A stretch of DNA of 64,000 nucleotides from an uncultured Capnocytophaga sp. (GTDB lineage: Bacteria > Bacteroidota > Bacteroidia > Flavobacteriales > Flavobacteriaceae): the NCBI RefSeq assembly GCF_937936315.1, contig NZ_CALGWU010000003.1, positions 22,279 to 86,278 on the forward strand. The letters are read 5' to 3'. Position numbers and translations under genes: made by a program. The notes beneath the pieces are model-generated. The model had not been told where the DNA came from and did not search any database. It saw nothing but the letters and a program-made list of their open reading frames with translations. Below are positions 50,722-59,627 of this stretch, piece after piece (positions within the stretch are counted from its first letter, which is position 1; each line of letters starts with the position of its first letter).

Positions 50722-51891
50722 CTATTCATCATCTTCTTCTAAGAGGTCATCGTCGTCGAAATCTTCTTCGTCTATATCCTCGGCGTCATCTTTTTTACTT
50801 TTGACTAAAGCACCTTTTTTGCCTTTTTTAGGCTTAGCAAATGGGTCGCCTCCATCTTTCAGCCATTGTCTTACTTTGGCTTCTATTTCTTCTACTAATT
50901 CAGGATTGTCGCGCAAGAGGCTAAGGGTAGCATCGCGTCCTTGAGCGAGTTTGCTATCACCGTAGCTAAACCAAGCACCACTTTTGCCTATAATTTCGGC
51001 AGCAACCCCCATTTCTAACAATTCACTTACTTTAGAGATACCTTCGCCAAACATAATGTCGAAATAAGCCATTTTAAACGGAGGAGCTACTTTGTTTTTC
51101 ACTACCTTCACTTTGGTTTTATTTCCTATGATATTGCCATCGCCGTCTTTGATAGCCGCACTACCTTGCGCACCTCCATCTTTGCGGATTTCAAGACGTA
51201 CTGATGAGTAGAATTTCAAAGCATTACCCCCTGTAGTAGTTTCGGTAGGCCCACCGTACATTCCTCCACCTAATTTGTCGCGCAATTGGTTGATGAAAAT
51301 CACTATACATTTAGCTTTGCTAATGCTACCCGTAATTTTGCGGAGTGCTTGCGACATTAGGCGGGCGTGAACCCCCATTTTAGAGTCGCCCATATCACCG
51401 TCGATTTCGGTTTTAGGAGTAAGCGCCGCTACCGAGTCGATGATTACAAGGTCTACAGCGTTAGAGCGGATAAGAGCATCGGCTACTTCAAGGGCTTGTT
51501 CACCACTATCAGGTTGAGAAACGAGCAAATCTTCGGTATTTACCCCTACGTTTTTGGCGTATACAGGATCAAAAGCGTGTTCCGCATCGATGAAAGCCGC
51601 TGTACCGCCTGCTTTTTGCACTTCGGCGATAGCGTGAAGGGTGAGCGTTGTTTTACCTGATGATTCAGGACCGTAGATTTCAATCACGCGACCTTTAGGG
51701 TAACCGCCTACTCCCAGAGCAGCATCTAAGGCGATAGAGCCTGATGAGTAGACCTCTACATCTTCTATAGGGTTGTCGCCCAAAGCGCGCACAATGCCCT
51801 TGCCATAAGTCTTGTCTAACTTAGCAAGTGTGAGCTTAAGGGCTTCTTTTTTCTGATCTTGAAGCGAAAGTTCTTTATCGTTTTTTGCCAT
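50722..51891 (-). CDS. recA: Recombinase RecA
   Basis: 389 residues. Walker A GPESSGKTT at about 70-78, IDAEHAFDP, LVIIDSVAALTPKTEI (Walker B), MSQALRKITGSI, FINQLRDKLGGG, ETTTGGNALKFYSSVRLEI and the DNA-binding loops are all normal. The C-terminal tail is long and strongly acidic (EDIDEEDFDDDDLLEEDDE). Homologous strand exchange and SOS activation. Confidence 0.98.
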   Translation of the reverse strand: MAKNDKELSLQDQKKEALKLTLAKLDKTYGKGIVRALGDNPIEDVEVYSSGSIALDAALGVGGYPKGRVIEIYGPESSGKTTLTLHAIAEVQKAGGTAAFIDAEHAFDPVYAKNVGVNTEDLLVSQPDSGEQALEVADALIRSNAVDLVIIDSVAALTPKTEIDGDMGDSKMGVHARLMSQALRKITGSISKAKCIVIFINQLRDKLGGGMYGGPTETTTGGNALKFYSSVRLEIRKDGGAQGSAAIKDGDGNIIGNKTKVKVVKNKVAPPFKMAYFDIMFGEGISKVSELLEMGVAAEIIGKSGAWFSYGDSKLAQGRDATLSLLRDNPELVEEIEAKVRQWLKDGGDPFAKPKKGKKGALVKSKKDDAEDIDEEDFDDDDLLEEDDE

Positions 51892-51926
51892 TGATTGGAT
51901 TATTATTGTTTAGATGTTTATAAGTG

Positions 51927-51957
51927 CAAATGTACGAATATTTTATGAATTAACAAA
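51927..51957 (-). promoter_or_regulatory. recA promoter
   Basis: Minus strand TTTG (51957-51954), 19-nt spacer, TACATTTG (51934-51927). No LexA-like inverted repeat was evident by eye. Confidence 0.75.
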
Positions 51958-52020
51958 ATTAGGAAGTTTTAGTGTTTTTTATACATTTGTCCGAAAATGT
52001 GTAGCATTCTATTTAGTGAA

Positions 52021-52443
52021 ATGAAAAAATGCGTATTGTACATATTATTTATGAGATTATTATCTATCATTTTCCTATGTTTATGCAGTTATAATTATAT
52101 GAATGCTCAGCCTCTTTGGGAAGGTTTGAGTGTGGATAAGTTCTATAGAGAAAACAAAGAGATTTATCTACAAAGATTTGAAAATGGTATAAAATACTTC
52201 TCTGATAAAAAGGGAAGAGAAAATAATGGATTATCACAAGGACAAAATACTTTGATTTATAAAAAAGATACTATGAAAATTTACATAGAGCCTATACCAT
52301 ATCATCTTATTATGGGGATTAAAAGAGTTCATTTTCAAAAAGGAGAATATACAATAAATTTGAAAGATTGTAATTTTCAGAGTGATTACTATATAAAAAA
52401 TTTTCCTTGTGATTGTTTAAATTATAGAAGAGAAGAAGAATAG
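52021..52443 (+). CDS. Hypothetical secreted or anchored protein
   Basis: 140 residues from the ATG at 52021 (MKKCVLYILFMRLL), with a hydrophobic N-terminus ending near SYNYMNAQ, a plausible signal peptide. The rest is unrecognised (WEGLSVDKFYRENKEIYL, INLKDCNFQSDYYIKNFP) with a Cys-rich end. An ATG at 51997 lies about 8 nt after the -7-like TACATTTG (51982-51989), so the later start is preferred. Very AT-rich and next to repeats, as for recently acquired genes. Confidence 0.6.
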   Translation: MKKCVLYILFMRLLSIIFLCLCSYNYMNAQPLWEGLSVDKFYRENKEIYLQRFENGIKYFSDKKGRENNGLSQGQNTLIYKKDTMKIYIEPIPYHLIMGIKRVHFQKGEYTINLKDCNFQSDYYIKNFPCDCLNYRREEE

Positions 52444-52502
52444 AAAAGTATTGATTTTTTGCTTTTTAGTTCTATATTTGCAGAAAAACCTATTCTTATC
52501 TC

Positions 52503-52616
52503 TACACTTTGTCAAAATCCTTAATTGCTCTTGCGGATCGCTCTTTTAATAAAGTCTATAAACCTGCCTATCAATCACTTTTAGAGAATGTTATGTACGG
52601 GCGTTTTGCAAACGCC
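52503..52616. repeat. Palindromic dispersed repeat, copy 3
   Basis: CACTTTGTCAAAATCC, TATCAATCACTTTTAGAGAAT, then CGGGCGTTTTGCAAACGCC ending at 52616. The TCAATCACTTTTAGAG part is shared with copy 4. Confidence 0.8.
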
Positions 52617-52649
52617 TCTAAAAACAAATCTATTCGGACACCTTCAACT

Positions 52650-53466
52650 AGGGGTAGGACTATAAATAAACATTAGAACCCAATAAAAGAAATGCCTAAA
52701 ATGAAAAAAGTATTAATTATTCTCGCAACCGCCCTTGTAGTCTTTGCTTGCAACGGGCAAACACCTAAAAACAAACACACTGACACCACCACTACGCCCA
52801 AAGCTATTACAGAAAAAGAAGCTATTAAAGCCTTTAAAAAACAAAAACACCGCTTTGAGATCAAAGGGTATAAAATATATTATAATGATCAATTGCTAAA
52901 GTTAGATACCATTGCTAACTTCTTTGATGTTTTTGAAAAGCCTATTTATAAGGGAGGATATGAATTTGTTTATGATAATAAACCTTTTTGGGCAAGAACT
53001 TCTTTAGGAGAAGTTAAAGATAAAAAAGGTAGATTTATAGGTTATATCGACCGGATTTTCATCTACTTTCGTCCTTTTTTTGAAGGGAATCGCTATTACA
53101 CTGAGGATTTTAATGATTCTAAGGCTCGCGCTGTAAAACAAATGCCTGTAATAGATGGGTATATGTTAGTAGAGGGGCACCCTATCCATAAAGATACGAC
53201 TCCTAAAGAGCTTTCAGAAATTTTAGATTCTATCTATGGCGATAATTTTACTAATTTAATGGGAACCCCTACCATAGTTTTTGAACTCAAAGAAGAGCAA
53301 ATCAAAGAAATCATCCCTCATTGGGGTGCCGATAAAGCCTACTACAATATTTTTATAGGTTTTGATTTTATACGTGACCCTAAAACAAAAGAAGTTAAAG
53401 GCTTGAAAAGGGTAAGTTATTCTAATTTTATGATGTAAAACAAAATAGTATTGCTTTTGCGGTTTG
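52650..53466. repeat. 817-bp tandem duplication, copy 1
   Basis: Repeated at 53510-54326 (offset 860 bp). The 5' two thirds of the coding part appear identical; differences gather in the last third. Confidence 0.9.
52692..53438 (+). CDS. Lipoprotein of unknown function, tandem copy 1
   Basis: 248 residues. MKKVLIILATALVVFAC lipobox, NGQTPKNKH tether with Thr stretch. Body: FEIKGYKIYYNDQLLKLDTI, NKPFWARTSLGEV, YIDRIFIYFRPFFEGN and VEGHPIHKDTTPKELSEILD. I do not recognise the family with confidence. Copy 2 follows 113 nt later. The second Met (52701) is a better signal-peptide start. C-terminal residues that differ from copy 2 include DNFTNLMG, AYYNIFIGFDF and KRVSYSNF. Confidence 0.75.
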   Translation: MPKMKKVLIILATALVVFACNGQTPKNKHTDTTTTPKAITEKEAIKAFKKQKHRFEIKGYKIYYNDQLLKLDTIANFFDVFEKPIYKGGYEFVYDNKPFWARTSLGEVKDKKGRFIGYIDRIFIYFRPFFEGNRYYTEDFNDSKARAVKQMPVIDGYMLVEGHPIHKDTTPKELSEILDSIYGDNFTNLMGTPTIVFELKEEQIKEIIPHWGADKAYYNIFIGFDFIRDPKTKEVKGLKRVSYSNFMM

Positions 53467-53509
53467 CCCCCCTTCTTTCGGAAAGAAAGTCGCGAAAGCG
53501 AGTATGTGG

Positions 53510-54326
53510 AGGGGTAGGACTATAAATAAACATTAGAACCAGAAAAAAGAAATGCCTAAAATGAAAAAAGTATTAATTATTCTCGCAACCGCCCTTGTAG
53601 TCTTTGCTTGCAACGGGCAAACACCTAAAAACAAACACACTGACACCACCACTACGCCCAAAGCTATTACAGAAAAAGAAGCTATTAAAGCCTTTAAAAA
53701 ACAAAAACACCGCTTTGAGATCAAAGGGTATAAAATATATTATAATGATCAATTGCTAAAGTTAGATACCATTGCTAACTTCTTTGATGTTTTTGAAAAG
53801 CCTATTTATAAGGGAGGATATGAATTTGTTTATGATAATAAACCTTTTTGGGCAAGAACTTCTTTAGGAGAAGTTAAAGATAAAAAAGGTAGATTTATAG
53901 GTTATATCGACCGGATTTTCATCTACTTTCGTCCTTTTTTTGAAGGGAATCGCTATTACACTGAGGATTTTAATGATTCTAAGGCTCGCGCTGTAAAACA
54001 AATGCCTGTAATAGATGGGTATATGTTAGTAGAGGGGCACCCTATCCATAAAGATACGACTCCTAAAGAGCTTTCAGAAATTTTAGATTCTATTTATGGC
54101 GATAATTTTGGTAATTTAATGGGAACCCCTACTATAGTTTTTGAACTCAAAGAAGAGCAAATCAAAGAAATCATCCCCCATTGGGGCGCCGATAAAGCCT
54201 ACGACAATATCTTTATAGGTTTTGAATTTATACGCGACCCTAAAACAAAAGAAGTTAAGGGGCTAAAATCAGTAGAATATTCCAATTTTATGATGTAGAG
54301 CAAAATAGTATCGCTTTTGCGGTTTG
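53510..54326. repeat. 817-bp tandem duplication, copy 2
   Basis: See copy 1 at 52650-53466. Both copies begin with AGGGGTAGGACTATAAATAA and end with CGCTTTTGCGGTTTG-like sequence. Confidence 0.9.
53552..54298 (+). CDS. Lipoprotein of unknown function, tandem copy 2
   Basis: 248 residues. Same signal and body as copy 1 with changes only near the end (DNFGNLMG, AYDNIFIGFEF, KSVEYSNF). Identical N-terminal two thirds with a divergent C-terminal third points to recent duplication with selection or gene conversion. Outer-membrane anchored by the lipobox. Confidence 0.75.
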   Translation: MPKMKKVLIILATALVVFACNGQTPKNKHTDTTTTPKAITEKEAIKAFKKQKHRFEIKGYKIYYNDQLLKLDTIANFFDVFEKPIYKGGYEFVYDNKPFWARTSLGEVKDKKGRFIGYIDRIFIYFRPFFEGNRYYTEDFNDSKARAVKQMPVIDGYMLVEGHPIHKDTTPKELSEILDSIYGDNFGNLMGTPTIVFELKEEQIKEIIPHWGADKAYDNIFIGFEFIRDPKTKEVKGLKSVEYSNFMM

Positions 54327-54360
54327 AAGGCTGTCCGAAAAGTCTCAAAATCGCTTTTGC

Positions 54361-54479
54361 GTCACTACACTTTGCCAAAGTTTTAGTTGCTCGTCGTGCT
54401 ACGACCTTTGGCAAAGTTGATTACTCTGATTACCAATCACTTTTAGAGTATGTTGTGTACGGGCGTTTTGCAAACGCCC
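54361..54479. repeat. Palindromic dispersed repeat, copy 4
   Basis: ACTTTGCCAAAGT..TTTGGCAAAGT arms, GATTACTCTGATTACCAATC, CACTTTTAGAGTATGTTGTGT, then GGGCGTTTTGCAAACGCCC (54461-54479). Copies 3 and 4 bracket the tandem lipoprotein pair. Confidence 0.85.
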
Positions 54480-54520
54480 CCTCAAGAAAAATTTTTAAGA
54501 CAGCCTCCTGTAGTAAATAA

Positions 54521-56836
54521 TTACATCCTGTTTTTCTGGTCTCCATCGGCTTGTTGACCTTTGTATTTGCTTTGAGTAGCATTGAAATTGTACTCTAACC
54601 CAATGCGAAATGAACGTATATTGTTATCAAAATGCTTATCATTAGTAACATAAGGATTTTGAAATCTGTCATAAGTTCCCATTTGGTTAAAAGCATCCAT
54701 TACACCTCCATACACTTCCAATGATTTGTTGAGGAAAGAATGTGAAAACATCAAAACTACCATCGACATTGGTTTGTAACCATAAACAGTATCCTTACTT
54801 CCTTTACTGCGATACATCATCATCAAAAAGAGATTGGCATTATCACTTAGGCTAAATTGGTTCATCAAATCAGCTCCAAAGACGGCTTGGTTATTCTCAA
54901 AAACGCCATTAGCAAACTGTTTGCCGTACATCAAATTGAGTTTGGGTACCCAACGCCCTATTTGGTAATAAGCCGAAAGTTCTAATCTCAATCTTTGGTA
55001 GTCACCAAAATTGTGAATGTAGCGCTCTACTACATTAGGCAGGGTATGTGACAATTGGTAATCTTCAAAAAAACCATTGTGTACCAATGAATAATCTACT
55101 GATAGAGAAACAATTTGATAAGTAAGCAAGAGTGAAAAATCATCACTTAGGCGTGGTTGCAAATCGGTATTACCACGATTGTAGAGAAAAGGAGTTTCAT
55201 ACGTAAAACGGTCGGAAAGTTCATAAAAGGCAGGGCGAGTGATTTTTTTGGCATAGCTAAACGACCATTCGGTTTTATGCCAAGGGAATGCTACCGAAAT
55301 ATTAGGGAGCAAGTGCTTGTAACTACGGCTTTTAGCATCGTTCTTCACATCGTTTTCAAAATAACCAAAATCAGTATATTCATAGCGCGCTCCTATTTTC
55401 CATTTGGCTTTAAGCCAAGGGAACGAATAACTCGCAAAAGCAGCCGATTGCGTTTCCTTGTTGTCAATATCGGTAGGAGTACTGATATTGTCTTTATAAT
55501 TGTCGTAGCGCGATAGGGTGCTGGCTTCCACACCATAACCTAACAAGCCTTTACCTACTCGCTGTGTGAGATTGGTTTTCATCGTCCACAAGTGTGATTG
55601 CGCATCCGAATGGGTATTGATATTGCGCTGAGAAGGTGTGGTGAGATTGCGCTCTACAATATCAGAACGATAATTAGAGAATGCGCCCCTATAGAACACA
55701 TCGGTTTGCAACTTGAGTTTATCGGAGAGTTTGCCATCGTAATACACATTGGCATTGAGGCGTGTATCCTTGTTGAGGCGGTCGAAAGTGTTCAATCCTT
55801 GTTGGGTAAGAGTTCCATTGCGGTAAGTAGCTGTGTTTTGCTCGGTAACATTACGCCCCGATAGCGGACTTGTAGTCATCCACACACTTGCCCCCAATGA
55901 ATGTTTATCGTTGATTTCGTGAGAGAAACCTGTTTTAGCATAGAAATTTCGGGTGTTATCTTTCACTATTTCATCGGTGCGCACTTGCCAATTGTTGGCT
56001 TGGGTATGCACATTCAATTCTTGATCGTTTTCGCGTTTGATATTGTGGTTGACATTGGCGCGTGTTGAGAAGAAAACATCTGTGTTACCTGAACGGTAGT
56101 TTAGGTGAGCATCCACAAAGCCTTCTTGTCCTTTTTTAAACTGACTTTCCACACTCACACCACCGCTGAGACCGTCGCCTTGTTTCTTTTTGAGAAAAAT
56201 GTGAATCACCGCCCCCACGCTGTTGTCGTATTCAGCACCTGGTTGCGTTTCCAAGCTAATGCGGTCTATTTCCTTAGGGGAAAGGCGATATACATCGTTC
56301 ATATCTCGCACTCGCTTGTTGTTGATGTAGAACAAGGGTTTTCCTTTGCCAAATACTTCTACGCCATAAGAGGTATACGACATTGATACCCCAGGTAAGA
56401 AATAGAGCAAAAGGTCTACTTTAGGGATGTTTTTTAATGAAGAAGCCGCTACATCGGCAGTAATTACAGTGCCTTGTTGTTTCATCACAGGACGATGCGC
56501 CGAAACCACTACTTCACCGAGTTCATTTACTGATTTTTGTAAGGAAATGGTTCCTAAATCGCCCAAAGAAGGGGTAAGGACTTTTTCTTTGTACTCCAAA
56601 TGGGTAATTTTAATCACTGATGGCTTACCTTGGGCGTTGTCGGGCAATTCAAAATGACCTTTGTCATCGCTAATGGCTCCTTTTACCATTGTAGAATCGG
56701 GGAGAGTGAGTTGGATAACATTGGCACCAAAGATAGGTTCTCCTTTTTCGTTTAGTAAAGTACCTTTATAGGCGCTTTGTGCGTGAGTAATGGCAAGAGG
56801 AAGGAGTACCATTACTAAAAATAGTATTCGTTTCAT
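54521..56836 (-). CDS. Outer membrane beta-barrel protein (TonB receptor-like, OMP_b-brl_3 type)
   Basis: 771 residues. Signal MKRILFLVMVLLPLAITHA, CarboxypepD_reg domain (about 22-100, YKGTLLNEKGEPIFGANVIQ), plug-like part (VVVSAHRPVMKQQGTVITAD, VDLLLYFLPGVSMSYTSYGV, YRLSPKEIDRISLETQPGAE, DNSVGAVIHIFLKKKQG) and a long barrel. The plug is degenerate compared with real TonB receptors, as in the OMP_b-brl_3 group; the role is unknown. -7 TATATTTG at 56872-56879 with CTTG 20 nt upstream. Confidence 0.88.
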   Translation of the reverse strand: MKRILFLVMVLLPLAITHAQSAYKGTLLNEKGEPIFGANVIQLTLPDSTMVKGAISDDKGHFELPDNAQGKPSVIKITHLEYKEKVLTPSLGDLGTISLQKSVNELGEVVVSAHRPVMKQQGTVITADVAASSLKNIPKVDLLLYFLPGVSMSYTSYGVEVFGKGKPLFYINNKRVRDMNDVYRLSPKEIDRISLETQPGAEYDNSVGAVIHIFLKKKQGDGLSGGVSVESQFKKGQEGFVDAHLNYRSGNTDVFFSTRANVNHNIKRENDQELNVHTQANNWQVRTDEIVKDNTRNFYAKTGFSHEINDKHSLGASVWMTTSPLSGRNVTEQNTATYRNGTLTQQGLNTFDRLNKDTRLNANVYYDGKLSDKLKLQTDVFYRGAFSNYRSDIVERNLTTPSQRNINTHSDAQSHLWTMKTNLTQRVGKGLLGYGVEASTLSRYDNYKDNISTPTDIDNKETQSAAFASYSFPWLKAKWKIGARYEYTDFGYFENDVKNDAKSRSYKHLLPNISVAFPWHKTEWSFSYAKKITRPAFYELSDRFTYETPFLYNRGNTDLQPRLSDDFSLLLTYQIVSLSVDYSLVHNGFFEDYQLSHTLPNVVERYIHNFGDYQRLRLELSAYYQIGRWVPKLNLMYGKQFANGVFENNQAVFGADLMNQFSLSDNANLFLMMMYRSKGSKDTVYGYKPMSMVVLMFSHSFLNKSLEVYGGVMDAFNQMGTYDRFQNPYVTNDKHFDNNIRSFRIGLEYNFNATQSKYKGQQADGDQKNRM

Positions 56837-56949
56837 ACTTTGAGTTTGATAATTGATTGTTAATTACGCCGCAAATATAAATATAGTTTTTTATAAACGC
56901 AAGTAAATTTAAAACTTTTTAAAATAAAAACCTTTTAATCATTTATTCC

Positions 56950-57045
56950 CGTCCCTCGTCATTCGTCTCTCGTCATTTGCAACTCGTCATTATTATATAT
57001 TTCGTCATTCGTACTTCGTAATTCGTAATTATTTTATATCTTTGC
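56950..57045. repeat. 7-bp array CGTCATT/CGTAATT carrying a promoter
   Basis: Units CGTCCCT, CGTCATT, CGTCTCT, CGTCATT, TGCAACT, CGTCATT, ATTATAT (56950-56998), then CGTCATT, CGTACTT, CGTAATT, CGTAATT (57003-57030), ATTTTAT and the -7 box TATCTTTG (57037-57044). The block 57000-57045 matches the malic enzyme promoter region (1987-2032, opposite strand) at 44 of 46 bases. Confidence 0.85.
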
Positions 57046-57076
57046 CACTTGATTCTGATTAACACATTACCCTTTT

Positions 57077-58177
57077 ATGAATTTAACTCCTGCATTAGAG
57101 AAACAATACACTAAAGAACAGAAAACAGCCCTTGAGGCTCAGCGTTTGGCTCAAGAAATCGCTTTTGGACCTGTTGTTTTTCAAATCTCCCAACTAATGG
57201 TAAAATTTGGCGTTTTGGAAGCGTTATGCAATGCTCCTGATGGTCTCACGATGGCTGAAGTTGCCACGCAAACAAAACTGAGCGACTACGCGGTGAAAAT
57301 ACTTTTGGAGGCTTCTCTTTCTATAGGTACGGTAATTGTGAGTAACGACGACCGATTTTCTATCACCAAAGCAGGTTGGTTTTTGTTACGCGACAAAACA
57401 ACACGCGTGAATATGGAGTTTATACAAGAGGTGTGCTATGAAGGCTTATTCCACCTCGAAGAAGCTCTTACCGAGGGCAAACCTTCAGGATTAAAAGTAT
57501 TTGGCTCTTGGCCTACTATCTACGAGGGACTTTCACAACTGCCTCCTAAAGCCCAAGAAAAATGGTTCGCCTTCGATCATTATTATTCTGATTATTCGTT
57601 TGATGATGCTTTGAACATCGTTTTCAAACAACCCGTGAAAACCCTGCTTGATGTGGGCGGGAATACCGGTAGATTTGCCTTGAGAACAGTGGAGTACAAC
57701 CCCGATGTGCAGGTAACCATTATGGATTTGCCTCAACAATTAGGATTGATGAAAGCCAATACCGCTGGCAAAGCAGGAGCTGAACGCATTGCCGGACACC
57801 CTGCAAACCTCTTAGACGCCTCGGTGCCTTTCCCTAAAGGATTTGATGCAATATGGATGAGTCAGTTTTTAGATTGTTTTTCTGAAGATGAAGTAACGAG
57901 CATTCTCAGTCGTGCTGCAGCTGCAATGGATGAGCATACCTCGCTTTACATACTCGAAGCCTACTGGGATAGACAACAACACGAAACAGGGGCGTATTGC
58001 CTCACCCAAATAAGCGTTTATTTTACCGCAATGGCAAACGGCAACAGTAAGATGTACTACTCTGGTGATATGATACGCTGTGTGGAGCGCGCCGGATTGG
58101 AAGTAAGTGCTATCTATGATAACTTAGGCAGCGGCAATAGCCACACGCTTTTCCAAGTGAAGAAAAAAAGTGAATAG
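57077..58177 (+). CDS. SAM-dependent methyltransferase with N-terminal dimerisation domain
   Basis: 366 residues. N-terminal winged-helix-like dimerisation domain (IAFGPVVFQISQLMVKFGVL, GLTMAEVATQTKLSDYAVKI) as in plant-type O-methyltransferases. The C-terminal Rossmann domain has motif I LLDVGGNTGRFALR, motif II VTIMDLPQQ and GFDAIWMSQFLDCFSEDEV. Substrate unknown; similar Bacteroidota genes occur near pigment or polyene clusters but none is here. Transcribed from the repeat-borne promoter; the last residues (KKKSE) and TAG come from another 7-bp array. Confidence 0.88.
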   Translation: MNLTPALEKQYTKEQKTALEAQRLAQEIAFGPVVFQISQLMVKFGVLEALCNAPDGLTMAEVATQTKLSDYAVKILLEASLSIGTVIVSNDDRFSITKAGWFLLRDKTTRVNMEFIQEVCYEGLFHLEEALTEGKPSGLKVFGSWPTIYEGLSQLPPKAQEKWFAFDHYYSDYSFDDALNIVFKQPVKTLLDVGGNTGRFALRTVEYNPDVQVTIMDLPQQLGLMKANTAGKAGAERIAGHPANLLDASVPFPKGFDAIWMSQFLDCFSEDEVTSILSRAAAAMDEHTSLYILEAYWDRQQHETGAYCLTQISVYFTAMANGNSKMYYSGDMIRCVERAGLEVSAIYDNLGSGNSHTLFQVKKKSE

Positions 58178-58203
58178 TGAATAGTGAAAAGTGAATAATA
58201 AAT
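58169..58203. repeat. 7-bp array AGTGAAT at the methyltransferase stop
   Basis: AGTGAAT, AGTGAAT, AGTGAAA, AGTGAAT, AATAAAT; the TAG stop is at 58175-58177. Confidence 0.85.
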
Positions 58204-58214
58204 AATGCGATACA

Positions 58215-58256
58215 AAAAACCTCCCCTTGCAATTTGAACTGCACGGGGAGGTTTTT
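58215..58256 (+). terminator. Terminator of the methyltransferase gene
   Basis: AAAAACCTCCCC (58215-58226) pairs with GGGGAGGTTTTT (58245-58256), with an inner TGCA/TGCA pairing. Confidence 0.85.
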
Positions 58257-58291
58257 ATTATGGACTTTGACAAAGTGTTATAACTTGTTAC

Positions 58292-59623
58292 CTATTTTAC
58301 CTGAATTAAGCGTTCGAGTGCCATTCCGCGTGAGCCTTTGATAAGGAGTAGGCAATTGTTGAACAATAGGGTAGGGAAGACCTCTTTAAAAGCCTCGAAA
58401 GTTTCGTATTGTGGATAAGGGCTTTGGGTTTTAGCAAAGTTGCTACCTACCAAATATACACCTTCCCACTCATAATTTTTAAGTTTATCCACTATACGCT
58501 GATGTTCTTCTGCAGCGTAGTTTCCTAATTCAAACATATCCCCTAAGATGAGTACTTTCTTCTTCTCGTCACTCATTGTAAGCAGGTTATCGATAGCAGC
58601 TGCCATACTGCTGGGGTTCGCATTGTAAGCATCGAGCAATACGGTATTACTGCCCCATTGCATCAACTGACTGCGGTTATTCTGCGGGATATAGGCTTCA
58701 ATACCTCTTTTTATAGCCTCGTTAGAGAGTTTAAAAAATTTGCCAAAAGCTACTGCAGCGGCTATATTGGTGAAATTGTAACTGCCTACTAAATGTGAAG
58801 TTGCTACAGTAGGAGCATCGGTAAAGCCTTCTATTACAACTCTTTCTCCTTCTTCGGTAGTTTGTGTAGAGGCATCTTCAAATTGTATGGTTACGGGTTG
58901 AGTACCCACGCATTGTACGGCTACATTCACCCCTTTACCTACCCCGAAACTATACTCGTTGTGATAATCGGCTAAGAGGGCTTCGGTAATAGGATTATCG
59001 GCATTAGCGATGATAGTTTTTTGGTGCGCTTTCAGGTAGTCGTAGAGTTCACCTTTGGTTTGTATAACGCCCTCAAAAGAGCCAAATCCCTCTAAATGCG
59101 CTTTGCCAATGCTAGTGATATAGCCATAATCGGGTTGAGCGATATTACAGAGGAAAGCGATTTCACCAGGGTGATTAGCACCCATTTCTACAATAGCGAT
59201 ATCGGTTTCGGGTTTGATAGAGAGCAGGGTGAGTGGCACCCCTATATTGTTGTTGAGGTTGCCTTGAGTGGCTACTACGTTCAGCTGTTGTGATAAAACA
59301 GATTTGATGAGTTCTTTGGTAGTGGTTTTGCCATTGCTACCGGTGATACCTATCACGAGAGTTTTGAGGGTGTTGCGATGATAGGTAGCGAGTTCTTGCA
59401 AGGTAGTGAGCACATCGCTAACCAAGATCATTTTATCAGAAGTTTGATAAGCAACCTCATCGATTACGGCATATTGAGCTCCTTTTTCGAGGGCTTCGGC
59501 AGCAAAGGTATTTCCGTTGAACGAAGCACCTTTCAGTGCGAAATAAATACTACCTTTAGCAATATTGCGGGTATCGGTAGAGACGCCTGTAGAGGCGAGG
59601 AATTTTTGGTAAAGATTTTTCAT
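58292..59623 (-). CDS. murF: UDP-N-acetylmuramoyl-tripeptide--D-alanyl-D-alanine ligase
   Basis: 443 residues from the ATG at 59623; an adjacent TTG at 59626 would add one residue. Adds D-Ala-D-Ala to the peptidoglycan precursor, ATP-dependent. ISTDTRNI-like GVSTDTRNIAKGSIYFALKG, ATP loop GITGSNGKTTTKELI, NLNNNIGVPLTLLS, EMGANHPGEIAFL, GKAHLEGFGS, NRSQLMQW and ILGDMFELGNYAAEEH all fit MurF. It follows gldJ on the same strand, an order known from flavobacteria. Confidence 0.96.
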   Translation of the reverse strand: MKNLYQKFLASTGVSTDTRNIAKGSIYFALKGASFNGNTFAAEALEKGAQYAVIDEVAYQTSDKMILVSDVLTTLQELATYHRNTLKTLVIGITGSNGKTTTKELIKSVLSQQLNVVATQGNLNNNIGVPLTLLSIKPETDIAIVEMGANHPGEIAFLCNIAQPDYGYITSIGKAHLEGFGSFEGVIQTKGELYDYLKAHQKTIIANADNPITEALLADYHNEYSFGVGKGVNVAVQCVGTQPVTIQFEDASTQTTEEGERVVIEGFTDAPTVATSHLVGSYNFTNIAAAVAFGKFFKLSNEAIKRGIEAYIPQNNRSQLMQWGSNTVLLDAYNANPSSMAAAIDNLLTMSDEKKKVLILGDMFELGNYAAEEHQRIVDKLKNYEWEGVYLVGSNFAKTQSPYPQYETFEAFKEVFPTLLFNNCLLLIKGSRGMALERLIQVK

Positions 59624-59627
59624 CAAT

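Noticed and set aside
54317..54520. 67-residue plus-strand frame after the tandem lipoproteins
   Set aside because: Made up of the palindromic repeat and its arms; no protein features.
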